DNA of 64,000 nt from Tildeniella nuda ZEHNDER 1965/U140 (GTDB lineage: Bacteria > Cyanobacteriota > Cyanobacteriia > Leptolyngbyales > Leptolyngbyaceae). The notes beneath the pieces are model-generated. The model ran no database searches. It was given only the letters and a program-made list of their open reading frames with translations, and was not told where the DNA came from. The stretch is from positions 62,001 through 126,000 of the forward strand of contig JAHHIG010000008.1 of NCBI GenBank assembly GCA_019358895.1, read 5' to 3'. The translations under genes and the position numbers were made by a program. The first letter of the stretch is position 1. The number at the start of each line of letters is the position of its first letter. Positions 18,163 to 27,418 of this stretch are shown in pieces.

Positions 18163-19401
18163 CTACTGCAACGTCGTTTTAGACACAATGCGCGTTTTCT
18201 TGCGATCGCCCTCCGAAAGTTCTTCACCCGCCTGAAGCTTTGTAGCATTTGCCTGTAGCACCGTAGCAGCACCCTGATCGCCCATTTGAAGAGCCGTCTT
18301 AGCCGCCGTTTGTAGCATTGTGGCAGCGCCCGTGCGATCGCCTTGCTGTAACTTGCTTTCCGCAATTTGCGTTTGCCGATACTTCGCTAGCGCTAGAATG
18401 TGTTGCTGCACATCAGCATTGAGAGCTGGTTGGTACGGTGTCAACACATGGGCGGTGACAGCAAGTGTTTCAGACGGCAGTCCTTCTTTGCCATACGCCG
18501 GATCGTCGTAGCGCACCTGTACCTGAGCAATAGGCTGTTCGCCCGCCAGCAGTTGGGCAATGTACAGATTCGCCAGCACGACTCTGGGCGCATCTATCAT
18601 GAGATCGCCCAGGCGCACAACGTATTTGCCCGCTTCTTGTTGCACCGTTAGTTCAATGGTGTCGGGCGCAACCTGAGCGATCGGCTTCATCTCTGCCAAC
18701 CGCACATTGGGCGCTAAGGTGAGTAACAGGTGGGCATTGGTCAATCCAACAGACTGCATCCGGCTGAAGAGGCGATCGAACTCAGCAACCGCCTGCTCTG
18801 GGTATTGAATGTACGACAGCGTACCACCCCCTGCATCCGCAATTTTTTCCAGCACATCCTGGTTCCAGCTATCGCTAAATCCCAGCGCGTTCAGCGTCAA
18901 CCCGTAGTCTGTTGCCAGTTTCGCCAGTTTCAAGCAGCGATCGTTGTCTCCATGCTCGTTCTCCCCATCTGTTAGCAAGAACGCCTGAGAGACGGTCTCT
19001 TTCTTGCCTTTCGCCAGTTCTTCAATGCCCAGTCGCAAGCCTTCGTCGATCGCCGTGCCACCCGCTGCTTTTAGTTGGTTGATTTGCAGTTTCACGCTGG
19101 CAGGGTTGTCAATCACCTGATTGGGCACCAATACCTTTGCCTTGTGATCAAACGCCACGATCGTTAGTCGATCGCCCGGTGACAGTCGATCGACCAGCCG
19201 CTGCGCCGCCTGTTTGACCGTATCCAGCGACCGTCCGCCCATTGAGCCGCTATGGTCTAAAATCAAACATAAATTTAAGGGGATGTTGCGACCCATTGCT
19301 TCAGCGATCGCGGCGATCGAAATTGAAAGCTGACGCTGACTAGACGCTTGAGCAGCATCAACATTGGCATCGTTCAGAACAGACTGCAAACCAACTTTCA
19401 T
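18163..19401 (-). CDS. VWA-domain protein (Ca-activated channel/von Willebrand type)
   Basis: I start at the internal ATG at 19401 (MKVGLQSVLND). The von Willebrand A fold has a complete metal site: DHSGSMGG near residue 51, TAID in the middle and LLTDGENE. The remainder is a beta-rich domain and a helical C-terminus rich in Gln/Ala (MLQTAAKTALQMGDQGAATVLQ). Such proteins are common in cyanobacteria beside kinases and phosphatases, but none is adjacent here. No signal peptide is visible. Confidence 0.85.
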   Translation of the reverse strand: MKVGLQSVLNDANVDAAQASSQRQLSISIAAIAEAMGRNIPLNLCLILDHSGSMGGRSLDTVKQAAQRLVDRLSPGDRLTIVAFDHKAKVLVPNQVIDNPASVKLQINQLKAAGGTAIDEGLRLGIEELAKGKKETVSQAFLLTDGENEHGDNDRCLKLAKLATDYGLTLNALGFSDSWNQDVLEKIADAGGGTLSYIQYPEQAVAEFDRLFSRMQSVGLTNAHLLLTLAPNVRLAEMKPIAQVAPDTIELTVQQEAGKYVVRLGDLMIDAPRVVLANLYIAQLLAGEQPIAQVQVRYDDPAYGKEGLPSETLAVTAHVLTPYQPALNADVQQHILALAKYRQTQIAESKLQQGDRTGAATMLQTAAKTALQMGDQGAATVLQANATKLQAGEELSEGDRKKTRIVSKTTLQ

Positions 19402-19480
19402 GGGAAGCTCCTGGTAAAGCAAGGGGCAAACAGCGATCTCCTACTAATACCTAGAATAGGCGAAAGTGCAAAGAGATTAG

Positions 19481-19579
19481 GCAGAGGAAGCAGAGGAAGC
19501 AGAGGAAGCAGAGGAAGCAGAGGAAGCAGAGGAAGCAGAGGAAGCAGAGGAAGCAGAGGAAGCAGAGGAAGCAGAGGAA
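19481..19579. repeat. 9-bp tandem array (GCAGAGGAA x11)
   Basis: Eleven uninterrupted 9-base units lie upstream of the VWA gene. Any open frame through it is a repeat artefact. Confidence 0.95.
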
Positions 19580-19726
19580 GTAAGGGTGCTGGGGGACGGG
19601 GTCAGTAATCAGGAGTCGCTGATCCACCACCAACTCTTCCGGTATGACCATAGGGCTTTACAGCTAGTAACCAATGACCCGAAACTGTTTCAGCTTCAAT
19701 CTCAGGCTTTCTCCCCTACTGCCTTA

Positions 19727-19798
19727 CCTCCTTTGCTCCCCTTGCCTCCTTTGCTCCCCTTGCCTCCTTTGCTCCCCTTGCCTCCTTTGCTCCCCTTG
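19727..19798. repeat. 18-bp tandem array (4 copies)
   Basis: Four identical units beginning CCTCCTTTGCTCCCC lie about 130 bp upstream of clpR. Together with the 9-bp array they fill most of the 530-base gap between the VWA gene and clpR. Confidence 0.95.
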
Positions 19799-19929
19799 CT
19801 CCTCACTCCTCACCCCTCACTCCTCTCTCCACAGTGCCAACTGTCACGTTAGTATGTAAAGACAGCGCCACTTCAAGTGACAGATGTCAGATGACACACG
19901 TTCAGGCAATACGTTCCAGGCACCCTGCT

Positions 19930-20589
19930 ATGACTTCATCCATTCAAGCCGCTCAGTCCCCCTATGGTGGTGATTCCTTCTATCGCACACCGCCCCCCGA
20001 CTTGCCCTCTCTGCTGCTGAAAGAGCGGATTGTTTACCTGGGAATGCCTTTGGTGCCCGCTGTGACAGAGCTGATTGTGGCAGAACTGCTCTATCTTCAG
20101 TACGAAGACCCAGAGAAGCCAATCAAAATCTATATCAACTCCACAGGCACCTCTCGTTATGATGGTGAACCCATTGGGTTTGAAACCGAGGCGTTTGCCA
20201 TCTGCGACACCATGCGCTACATCAAGCCTCCCGTACAAACCATTTGTATCGGTTCGGCAATGGGCATGGCAGCGATGCTACTCTCTGCGGGTACAAAAGG
20301 CTTCCGTGTGAGTTTGCCCAACGCCACGATCGTCCTCCACCAGAGCAAAAGCTACGCACGCGGTCAGGCGACGGACATTCAAATTCGCGCCAAAGAAGTA
20401 TTAGCAAACAAAGCGACGATGGTCGAAATTCTGTCCCAGAATACGGGACAGTCGATCGAAAAAATTGCCAAAGATATGGATCGGCTGCTCTATTTGTCCC
20501 CTGAGCAGGCAAAAGAATACGGTTTAATCGATCGCGTCCTCGAAAGCGAAAAGGACATCCCCGTTCCACTCCCCGCTGGCATTCTTTAA
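19930..20589 (+). CDS. clpR: ClpR, non-catalytic ClpP-like protease subunit
   Basis: The 219 residues (start chosen at the ATG at 19930, by family length) align with ClpP throughout. The nucleophile serine motif is changed to [16 protein letters not shown], with Gly where ClpP has Ser. The His region (IVLHQ) is kept. This is the cyanobacterial/plastid ClpR, which forms mixed rings with a catalytic ClpP and is not a broken gene. clpP follows 89 bp downstream on the same strand. Confidence 0.92.
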   Translation: MTSSIQAAQSPYGGDSFYRTPPPDLPSLLLKERIVYLGMPLVPAVTELIVAELLYLQYEDPEKPIKIYINSTGTSRYDGEPIGFETEAFAICDTMRYIKPPVQTICIGSAMGMAAMLLSAGTKGFRVSLPNATIVLHQSKSYARGQATDIQIRAKEVLANKATMVEILSQNTGQSIEKIAKDMDRLLYLSPEQAKEYGLIDRVLESEKDIPVPLPAGIL

Positions 20590-20678
20590 AGTTTCGAGTG
20601 ATGAGTTACCGAACTCAAAACTCTCTTGCGCAGCGGCACAAAGTGCTACTCAAAACTCATCTAACAACGGAGCTTCTT

Positions 20679-21272
20679 ATGCCAATTGGTGTTCCCAAGG
20701 TTCCCTACCGTATGCCGGGAGAACCCTATACTCAGTGGATCGATATCTACAACCGTCTTTACCGGGAACGCATTATCTTTCTGGGCAAAGATGTTGACGA
20801 CGAAATCGCCAATCAAATCGTAGCTGTGATGCTCTACCTGGATTCTGAAGATCCAGGTAAAGACATCGTGCTATACATTAATTCGCCGGGTGGTTCTGTA
20901 ACCGCAGGCATGGCGATTTACGACACCATGCAGCACATTAAGTCCGATGTGGTCACGATCTGCGTTGGTCTCGCTGCCTCAATGGGTTCCTTCCTGCTGG
21001 CAGCAGGTGCAAAGGGCAAACGGCTAGCGCTACCTCACTCGCGGATCATGATTCACCAACCCTCTGGTGGTACTCGTGGGCAGGCGACTGATATTGAAAT
21101 CGAAGCGCGGGAAATTATCCGCATCCGACGGCAACTCAACCAAATCTACGCCGATCGCACAGGTCAGCAACTGACGAAAATTGAGAAGGACATGGATCGC
21201 GATTACTTCATGTCGGCTGAAGAAGCGAAGGAATATGGCTTGATCGATCGTGTAATTGAATCTGCCTCCTAG
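20679..21272 (+). CDS. clpP: ATP-dependent Clp protease proteolytic subunit
   Basis: A start at 20679 behind a GGAG site gives 197 residues, the standard size. The catalytic triad is visible as S101 (GLAASMGSF), H126 (MIHQPSGG) and D175 (MDRDYFMSA). It works in the cytoplasm with ClpC or ClpX unfoldases. Together with clpR it matches the clpP3-clpR pair of cyanobacteria. Confidence 0.95.
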   Translation: MPIGVPKVPYRMPGEPYTQWIDIYNRLYRERIIFLGKDVDDEIANQIVAVMLYLDSEDPGKDIVLYINSPGGSVTAGMAIYDTMQHIKSDVVTICVGLAASMGSFLLAAGAKGKRLALPHSRIMIHQPSGGTRGQATDIEIEAREIIRIRRQLNQIYADRTGQQLTKIEKDMDRDYFMSAEEAKEYGLIDRVIESAS

Positions 21273-21486
21273 ACTCCCAGAAGCAGTATCACGGGCTGTA
21301 GGTGCAACCGAATCTATTCGCAGAAGGCAGTCATTGAGTTGGTATTACCACAAACGATTGCTAACAGATAGGTTTCTCAAATTCGTACCGATTCAATGAC
21401 TGATCGTTCTCGTTCACGTTACCCCTTCTCAGTAGTGGCAGAATTATTAGTAAGTGGGTGGAACCAATAAAACATAGAACTACTGT

Positions 21487-21561
21487 AGGATGGGTTAGCG
21501 ATAGCGTAACCTATGCTGTTCAAGGGTTTGATGCGTTACGGCTTTGCCTAACGCATCCTAC
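21487..21561. repeat. 75-bp inverted-repeat element
   Basis: Ends GTAGGATGGGTTAG and CTAACGCATCCTAC pair at 13 of 14 positions. The element lies between clpP and the J-domain gene, within a 334-base gap that is otherwise featureless. Confidence 0.75.
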
Positions 21562-21606
21562 GTTTAATGATGTCCACTTAACTTGATTCTGCCATTTTTC
21601 ATCTAA

Positions 21607-22206
21607 ATGAACCTTGCAGAGTGTTACCGCATTTTAGGGCTAGAGTCTGGTGCGTCGTTTGATGCAATCAAGGCAGCTTATCGACGCTTGGCAAGGCGTT
21701 ATCATCCAGATGTGAACCCCGGAAATCAGCACGCAAAAGAAAAGTTTATTGAGCTGACCGAGGCTTACAAGCTCATTCTGGCTGCCATCGCAAGTCCTGA
21801 GCCAGAGCAACCGCCTAAAGTGACCGGAGCACCACAGCCTACGACAGCGCCCACTGGCATTCGTATTACGCGCAAACAGCCCCCGCTTCAATTCACCAAC
21901 CTGTCGCCGTTGGAGCAACAGCTAAAGGCAAACTCCTACCAGCAGTTGCAGCAGATGCTGAAGGAGCAACGCTTTCCGAGGGCGATCGCCCTGATCGAAG
22001 GACTCGCACGGCGCATTCCACAAGATCCAGAGGTGAAGCAGTGGCAGGCGATCGCCTATCAGCGCTGGGGACGACAGCTCATTAAGGAGCGACAGTTCGA
22101 CAAGGCTAGAATCTATTTGAAAAAAGCTCTCCGTACCGATCCGCATAATCGCTCTCTCTGGGCGGAAGTGGAGCGCGATTTCCGTTACATGGAACGTCTT
22201 TTTTAG
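21607..22206 (+). CDS. J-domain protein with TPR-like C-terminus
   Basis: Residues 1-65 form a J domain with the HPD triad at 33-35 and the YHPDVNPGN loop, so it should stimulate an Hsp70 (DnaK). A Pro/Thr-rich linker follows. From about residue 105, helical repeats (LEQQLKANSYQQLQQMLKEQRFPRA..., then QAIAYQRWGRQLIKERQFDKARIYLKKALRTDP) look like two to three TPRs. It has no zinc-finger or DnaJ C-terminal domain, so it is a specialised co-chaperone. Confidence 0.92.
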   Translation: MNLAECYRILGLESGASFDAIKAAYRRLARRYHPDVNPGNQHAKEKFIELTEAYKLILAAIASPEPEQPPKVTGAPQPTTAPTGIRITRKQPPLQFTNLSPLEQQLKANSYQQLQQMLKEQRFPRAIALIEGLARRIPQDPEVKQWQAIAYQRWGRQLIKERQFDKARIYLKKALRTDPHNRSLWAEVERDFRYMERLF

Positions 22207-22260
22207 TTCTTGGACAGTTCGATGCCTGATGCAGAAGCTAAGGATCGTGGATTTAATAAA

Positions 22261-22404
22261 GTAGGGTGTGTAAAGCCTACTCTTCGAGAAGCAAGCTACG
22301 GCATGGCTTCGCTCAAGGCAACACCGTAACGCACCAATCGATCAGCGTTTAGTACGTTAACGCCACACTTTTCTTGAATGCCGGAACGGCTATACGCACC
22401 CTAC
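22261..22404. repeat. 144-bp inverted-repeat element
   Basis: Begins GTAGGGTGTG and ends CGCACCCTAC (9 of 10 paired). It is related in its ends to the GTAGGATG element at 21487-21561 and occupies the first part of the 700-base gap before 22911. Confidence 0.6.
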
Positions 22405-22910
22405 AGAATGACAGGATATTTGATCCACGATCTTAAGAGGACAAACATTGAGGTCTTTTGTGTCTGAGATGAAGAGATCAACCTATTACATCTCTACAGA
22501 GACTTAATGGAACGCTGATCACGGTAAAGCGTGGGATCAGTTCGCCGATCGTAGGGCAGATGTACTGCTGCCAGGTGCAAGCAAGCATTTTTAGAGAGCA
22601 AACATTGAGACAAAGGGTGCATTTTTGCACATGTTTTGGTACTATGAGATGAGAGGAGTTCACCCTGTAGGGGGATTCCGGGCTAAAAATTAATTTTCTG
22701 AACGTTTTTAACCTCGTCAATTTAAGTCTAAAGAGCAGTTTGAAACGTCCCTTAACAGCTTGATCAGAATCAACGTTCGCCTTCAATACGCTTACTAAGC
22801 AAACCTTATGCTTAGCTGACTCTGATAAAGCCCAAAAAGGCGACTCTATCCTTAGTCAGCGTGATGTCATAGGTTGCATTCATCCATTTGAAAGCTATGG
22901 GGTTTTCTGA
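22405..22910. other. Gene-poor stretch upstream of the RsbW-like gene
   Basis: About 500 bases without a convincing gene or a clear structure. A 102-codon minus-strand frame exists but has no protein-like features. Confidence 0.4.
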
Positions 22911-23360
22911 GTGATTGCTGTCTCATCCCGTCCTGTCAAACGTAACTGGAACACGGTCAGCTTCGCTTCTACTCTCTACCTTATCCCTGTCTTGGATCTC
23001 TTGCTAGAGGAGATTCCACAGCGCTGGAAGGCAGAGATCCGACTAGGTTTGCAAGAAGCGCTGGTGAATGCCGCCAAGCACGGTAACGCTTTAGACCCCA
23101 GCAAAACTGTACTCGTTCGTTTCTCAGTGGTTGCAAATCAGCACTGGTGGGTCATCTCCGACCAAGGTAATGGCTTTCGCCGATCGCAAGCGTCTGAACC
23201 TGAGCATGAAAAGCTGCTTCCGTGCGAACAGCAAGAATGTGGGCGTGGCATGTATATTCTTCACCAGATTTTTGACCAGGTTCAGTGGAACCATCAGGGC
23301 ACTGAACTCAGGCTTTGCAAATGTGTCAAAACCTCTTACCGTTTGCCTTTACTTACCTAG
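22911..23360 (+). CDS. RsbW-like anti-sigma factor / serine kinase (GHKL ATPase)
   Basis: The 149 residues start at GTG. They show the GHKL ATP-binding boxes: N box EALVNAAKHGN, G1 WVISDQGNGF and G2 CGRGMYILHQIFDQV. Such proteins bind a sigma factor and/or phosphorylate an STAS-domain antagonist. No STAS or sigma gene is adjacent, so the partner is not evident. The group 2 sigma factor at 1131-2132 is 20 kb away. Confidence 0.88.
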   Translation: MIAVSSRPVKRNWNTVSFASTLYLIPVLDLLLEEIPQRWKAEIRLGLQEALVNAAKHGNALDPSKTVLVRFSVVANQHWWVISDQGNGFRRSQASEPEHEKLLPCEQQECGRGMYILHQIFDQVQWNHQGTELRLCKCVKTSYRLPLLT

Positions 23361-23599
23361 CGCGATGGGCAACTAAACTTGACCTCATCCCCCGTCTCCC
23401 CAGGGAGAAGAACTCTAAGACGTTTCTGGTTCCCCCTCCTGCTGGGAGAAGGCTGGGATGGGGGCGGTCTCAGCAGGCAGTTTAGAAAAGTCGCACATCG
23501 CGTTACTTAAGCGCCTTTTAGATCAGTTTGATGACTGGTTGCCAAACCACAGATATTTAGTCTAGTACTCTAAATCGGACTGCGTTCCTTAAAGTTCTG

Positions 23600-24283
23600 T
23601 CATAAAGTCGGCTCTGTCGCAAAGTGGTAGGGCGGCAAAGCTTCTCCCAGGTTTAGCTCCCACTGAGGGTTTTGCTGCTGCAAGGTTTGAACCTGTTGGC
23701 AAAGCTGGCTTTCGCGATCGCGTGCAACGAGTAGGTAAAGCGTTTTGGCTCCCGTTTCTGCCTCGCTGAGGTAATAGTGTGGATAAGTTTGAGCGATTGT
23801 CTGCTCGATTTGCCTCATAGCGTCCTCTTGCTGTTTTTGATACGACAGCTGAGTTTGATACTGCTCCTTTTTGGCAAGAAAGTAAGCTTTTCCTTTGACT
23901 TCTGGCGCGATCGCTAACTCCGGAAACGCTACGGGAGTAAGCTTGAGCGTGAATTCAGCTTTACCTTCCAGTTGGATGAGTTTGCTCAGATATGCCTGCT
24001 GATGCGTGTGCAGATGCGCCAGTAAGCTTGGTAAAGAGCGAAAGCTGGTACCAAACCGTAGGGGCAGCATGGTGGTTTGGCAGAACAGGCTACGGAGAAT
24101 ACGATCGTGAGCTAAGACCGCTTGCACCAGCAAGGTATCATCCTTTTGCAGACTATCTAAGTCTAAAGCTGGCTCAACGACGGCTGAAAGCTGTCCTGCA
24201 TCAGCGATTTGGACGAGGGTATCTATGCCTCGTGGCAGGGTTAAAGGTGTGAGGGGAGTCTTTAAAAAAGCGTAGGTATACAT
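23600..24283 (-). CDS. GvpL/GvpF family gas vesicle protein
   Basis: The 227 residues match GvpF/GvpL: an N-terminal MYTYAFLKTP strand, then AVLAHDRILRSLFCQTTMLPLRFGTSFRSL, and a C-terminal ferredoxin-like domain ending GEALPPYHFA. In gas-vesicle clusters this family binds GvpA and helps shell assembly. Here no gvpA, gvpC, gvpN or gvpK lies within the window. The start codon overlaps the preceding gene's stop by one base (TGATG), so it is translated with the 592-residue protein. Its role outside a gas-vesicle cluster is unknown. Confidence 0.9.
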   Translation of the reverse strand: MYTYAFLKTPLTPLTLPRGIDTLVQIADAGQLSAVVEPALDLDSLQKDDTLLVQAVLAHDRILRSLFCQTTMLPLRFGTSFRSLPSLLAHLHTHQQAYLSKLIQLEGKAEFTLKLTPVAFPELAIAPEVKGKAYFLAKKEQYQTQLSYQKQQEDAMRQIEQTIAQTYPHYYLSEAETGAKTLYLLVARDRESQLCQQVQTLQQQNPQWELNLGEALPPYHFATEPTL

Positions 24284-26061
24284 CAGAGTGCATCAGCAAC
24301 AAAGGCAAGACTCAGACTGATCTGCATCGAACCAGTTTGCCAGTCTTGCTCAACATCTTCAAGCCAAGCGATCGCAACACCGCCTCGTAACAAGCTGTAT
24401 GACAACATGGCATCATCAAGCTGCTGCTCTAAATGCGCTATCAGCGTTGCGATCGACGTGGGCTGTGAGCAGACTGTGTTGCGGGTATGAACGATCGCGT
24501 CTGATGCCAATTGTGTAGTGTTAATGAGCACCGATCGCCCTGTTGATAAATCAAGCGTGTAGTCCACATCGGTTGCTTTGAGGTGCAGCGCTGCAAGTAG
24601 TCGCAATGTGCCCTGCTGCCAATTGGCGTTGGGCTGTAGCACCTGTGCGGGGATGCCTCCAAGCAACTGCATGATTTCGTACGTGCTGCTTGTGAGCGAC
24701 CATAGCAGTTGCGGTACGAGTTCGTCCATCAGCAGCATGGGTTGCCAAAGACCTGTGCCAGGAGTGCTGAGTTGATGCGCACAAGCGATCGCGGCTTGCA
24801 CAATCAGTGTGAGTTGTACACTCTCATCATCGCCGTTGGTCTGCTGGCTTTGCAGTTGGACGAGGCTTTGTACGAGCTGTTGCTGCGTGAGGCGCTGGGT
24901 GTAGTGCTCCAGGTGGTCTGCATCTGTCACACGCACAAGCGTTGTTGGACTGAGCGCCCGACTAACAGGGTTAACTACAGACACGTGAGTTTTAGCCATC
25001 ACAGCGATCGTCCGTGTGAGGGGTGTCGCCGAAACTGGCGATGGTCTGCCCTGGGTGATTCCAATTGCCTCTTCCATCAGTTCCGCTTCAATTAATTCAG
25101 GGTGCATCGGCACCTCCTCCTGACTGCTAGCGGTTAGCGTCTGAGTGCTAAATGTAAAGCCCAGGCGGAGTCGAAGGTTGCCTGTTTGCCAGCCTGAGCC
25201 GGGTTGTAACAGCTCTACCGCTACTCCTTGTAGAAGCGTTTTAAGCCTGAATCGTTCGGCTTGCAGCGACTGCACGATCGCTGTAAGCTGATGGTCAACC
25301 TGATAGGCGGCATCGATCGAGCCATTTCTATCTCCAGCCGCAGCAGTTTGCCGGAGGGGAAGAATGCACTCGTCAGTTTGGACGATCGCATCGAGCGCCA
25401 GCAACTTCTCGGCTGAATATCCCGTTGCCAAATCAAAACACCAGCGTGCCGACGGCGTTTCTGCCTCTAGCATGACCACCAACCGCAACATGCCGCAAGA
25501 CCAGCCTGGCTCTGGCTGCCAGCATTTTGCCCTCACCCCTTCGATGAGCTGCATCGCGCTGTAAGAACTCCGCGCTAGTGCCCAGAGCAGGGAGGGGATG
25601 AGGGTGTCGATCGCGATGAAGGGGTGGGGGGATGAAAGGGATGAGGGGGTGAGGAGATGGAGGGATGTGACGGCTGACGGCTGACCGCCCATAGCTGCCT
25701 TCAAATGCCTCTCTTCGTCTCGCAACGCCTCCAGCACGTCATAGGCTTCTTCACTCACGTAAGGGAGCAAGGCTTCAAGCGTCTGTGCCTCGCTCAGCAA
25801 GCGCTCAGATGCACGGTCTAGAGAAGCTAGTGGTGACGATCGCAATGTATTGATCATGGCAACCAAACGCTGCATCGCTACCAGTGCCGCCTGAGAATGA
25901 GCGGGTATCGCGATCGCTTGCTGGCACAAAAGCGGCTCCACAACCTTGATCACCGTCCGCTGAACGGTATCCCAAACGAATGGTGGAGCGTCTTCTGCGT
26001 CGGTTTTGCAAGCAGGCGGCTCGTTTGGCAGGATCAGGGTGGAACGAGAATAGTTGGGCAT
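24283..26061 (-). CDS. 592-residue internally repeated protein coupled to GvpF/L, function unknown
   Basis: I do not recognise the family. Two large modules are visible, about residues 150-305 and 445-590. Each begins with a (I/M)D-x-L-(I/V)P-x-LLW-x-L segment and contains S-x-Y-x-x-MQL. Next comes a G-V/I...QP...W-x-x-G-x-LRL unit (175-199 and 469-494), then DL(A/S)TG (210, 504) and DAIV (224, 521). A second W-x-TG unit closes each module (279-304 and 560-587). The first 120 residues are helical with heptad-like Leu spacing. There is no signal peptide or membrane segment. It is the first gene of a two-gene unit with GvpF/L. Residues about 126-147 come from simple-repeat DNA. Confidence 0.8.
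   Translation of the reverse strand: MPNYSRSTLILPNEPPACKTDAEDAPPFVWDTVQRTVIKVVEPLLCQQAIAIPAHSQAALVAMQRLVAMINTLRSSPLASLDRASERLLSEAQTLEALLPYVSEEAYDVLEALRDEERHLKAAMGGQPSAVTSLHLLTPSSLSSPHPFIAIDTLIPSLLWALARSSYSAMQLIEGVRAKCWQPEPGWSCGMLRLVVMLEAETPSARWCFDLATGYSAEKLLALDAIVQTDECILPLRQTAAAGDRNGSIDAAYQVDHQLTAIVQSLQAERFRLKTLLQGVAVELLQPGSGWQTGNLRLRLGFTFSTQTLTASSQEEVPMHPELIEAELMEEAIGITQGRPSPVSATPLTRTIAVMAKTHVSVVNPVSRALSPTTLVRVTDADHLEHYTQRLTQQQLVQSLVQLQSQQTNGDDESVQLTLIVQAAIACAHQLSTPGTGLWQPMLLMDELVPQLLWSLTSSTYEIMQLLGGIPAQVLQPNANWQQGTLRLLAALHLKATDVDYTLDLSTGRSVLINTTQLASDAIVHTRNTVCSQPTSIATLIAHLEQQLDDAMLSYSLLRGGVAIAWLEDVEQDWQTGSMQISLSLAFVADAL
25610..25690. repeat. Low-complexity GGGATGA/GACGGCT repeats inside the 592-residue gene
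   Basis: Degenerate 7-9-bp repeats of the type seen in spacers elsewhere, including two GACGGCT units. They encode the Ser/Leu/Pro-rich linker before the first repeat module. Confidence 0.6.
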
Positions 26062-26353
26062 AGGTGACTATCGTTGACGATTCAAAAGCAGCTATGGTTA
26101 GAGTGCCCACTTCGGGTTCAATGTGCGAAACGGGCTGGCAATGCTTAGTGGAGATTTATGAACCGCAGGCTGGACTGGAGTAAAATCCAGCGCCAAACGT
26201 TGACCCCAAACGTTGAACAGTGGCTGAATGCTGAAGTCTCGGTCAGAACGCTCAGTGCAACTTACAATTTTGAGTATGTAGTCACAGCGCCTTATCGCCA
26301 ATTTGTTCAACGACTAACCCGATCGCAACATGCCCTTTCTCCACTTTTGCGTC

Positions 26354-27244
26354 ATGTCTCCGGTTGACCTCCCGATCGCCATCCAATTTACCTCCCCCGG
26401 ACCGATGCTGTTGGACTGGGGACCTTTCGCCATTCGCTGGTACGGGTTTTTGATCGCGTCTGCTGTGCTGATTGGGGTCACACTTGCCCAATGGCTCGCT
26501 AACCGTCGAGGCGTAAACCCAGACCTCTTAAGCGACCTGGCGCTTTGGTTGGTCATTGCAGCCATTCCGAGCGCACGGCTTTACTATGTCGCGTTTCAGT
26601 GGCAAGAGTATGCTCAACATCCCGACCAAATTTTGGCGATCTGGAAGGGCGGCATTGCGATTCACGGTGCCATCTTGGGTGGGTTAGTAGCCAGCTTGCT
26701 CTTTGCTCGCCTTCGCCACGTTTCCTTTTGGCAACTAGCAGATTTAGTTGCGCCATCGTTGATTTTGGGACAGGCGATCGGGCGCTGGGGTAATTTTTTT
26801 AATTCAGAAGCGTTCGGTCGTCCTACCGATTTACCCTGGAAGCTCTACATCCCGTTGAATCGCCGTCCGGCTGGCTACGAAGGGTTTGAGTACTTCCATC
26901 CCACCTTTTTGTACGAATCACTCTGGAACGTGATGGTCTTCAGTATCCTGATTGCGCTTTTTTTCTGGGGCTTAAAAGCAAAAGCTCGGCTGAAGGTCGG
27001 TACCCTCTTTTTAGTGTATCTGGTGGCATATAGCTGTGGTCGTCTGTGGATTGAAGGGCTGCGTACGGATAGCTTGATGTTGGGACCGTTACGGATTGCC
27101 CAGGTTGTAAGTCTGACTCAAATCGCGATCGGTCTGTTTGGTTTAGCCTGGCTCTATGTTTTCCATCGATCCCTACCAGATGTGGCGACCGCTCAAAAGC
27201 ATCAGACCTCGGATACATCACAGCCATCCAACAGAACACCGTAA
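26354..27244 (+). CDS. lgt: Prolipoprotein diacylglyceryl transferase
   Basis: Lgt adds diacylglycerol to the lipobox cysteine of prolipoproteins in the plasma membrane. The 296 residues (start ATG 26354) have seven hydrophobic segments and the family motifs [21 protein letters not shown] (the essential His) and the Lgt signature [28 protein letters not shown] and [10 protein letters not shown] follow. This enzyme would process the lipoproteins encoded in the window (6230, 7050, 12832, 32807). Confidence 0.96.
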   Translation: MSPVDLPIAIQFTSPGPMLLDWGPFAIRWYGFLIASAVLIGVTLAQWLANRRGVNPDLLSDLALWLVIAAIPSARLYYVAFQWQEYAQHPDQILAIWKGGIAIHGAILGGLVASLLFARLRHVSFWQLADLVAPSLILGQAIGRWGNFFNSEAFGRPTDLPWKLYIPLNRRPAGYEGFEYFHPTFLYESLWNVMVFSILIALFFWGLKAKARLKVGTLFLVYLVAYSCGRLWIEGLRTDSLMLGPLRIAQVVSLTQIAIGLFGLAWLYVFHRSLPDVATAQKHQTSDTSQPSNRTP

Positions 27245-27418
27245 GCACTGCTCTTGCTGTGCAAAACGCCAAAAAAAAACACCCCGGAGCTAGGCTCCAG
27301 GGCGAAATCAGGGTGCATCTACCACTCTATTCTTCTGCGTTAGTGCTACCCGTCCGGAGAAATTGCAACACTGCACAGATGTTTCGACAGACGTTATGTC
27401 CTTTTATCCTCTTCTTCT

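Noticed and set aside
19930-20589. Inactivated clpP pseudogene
   Set aside because: The Ser-to-Gly change and intact full-length frame are the normal state of cyanobacterial ClpR.
22478-22786. Minus-strand 102-codon gene
   Set aside because: Amino-acid composition looks random, there is no ribosome-binding site, and no domain is recognisable.
27271-27302. Terminator for lgt
   Set aside because: The GGAGC/GCTCC hairpin is preceded, not followed, by its A/T run on the plus strand. It would work only on the minus strand, where no gene ends.
27245-27418. Cobalamin riboswitch upstream of cobM
   Set aside because: The leader is short and I could not find the conserved B12-box or the multi-stem layout of the class.
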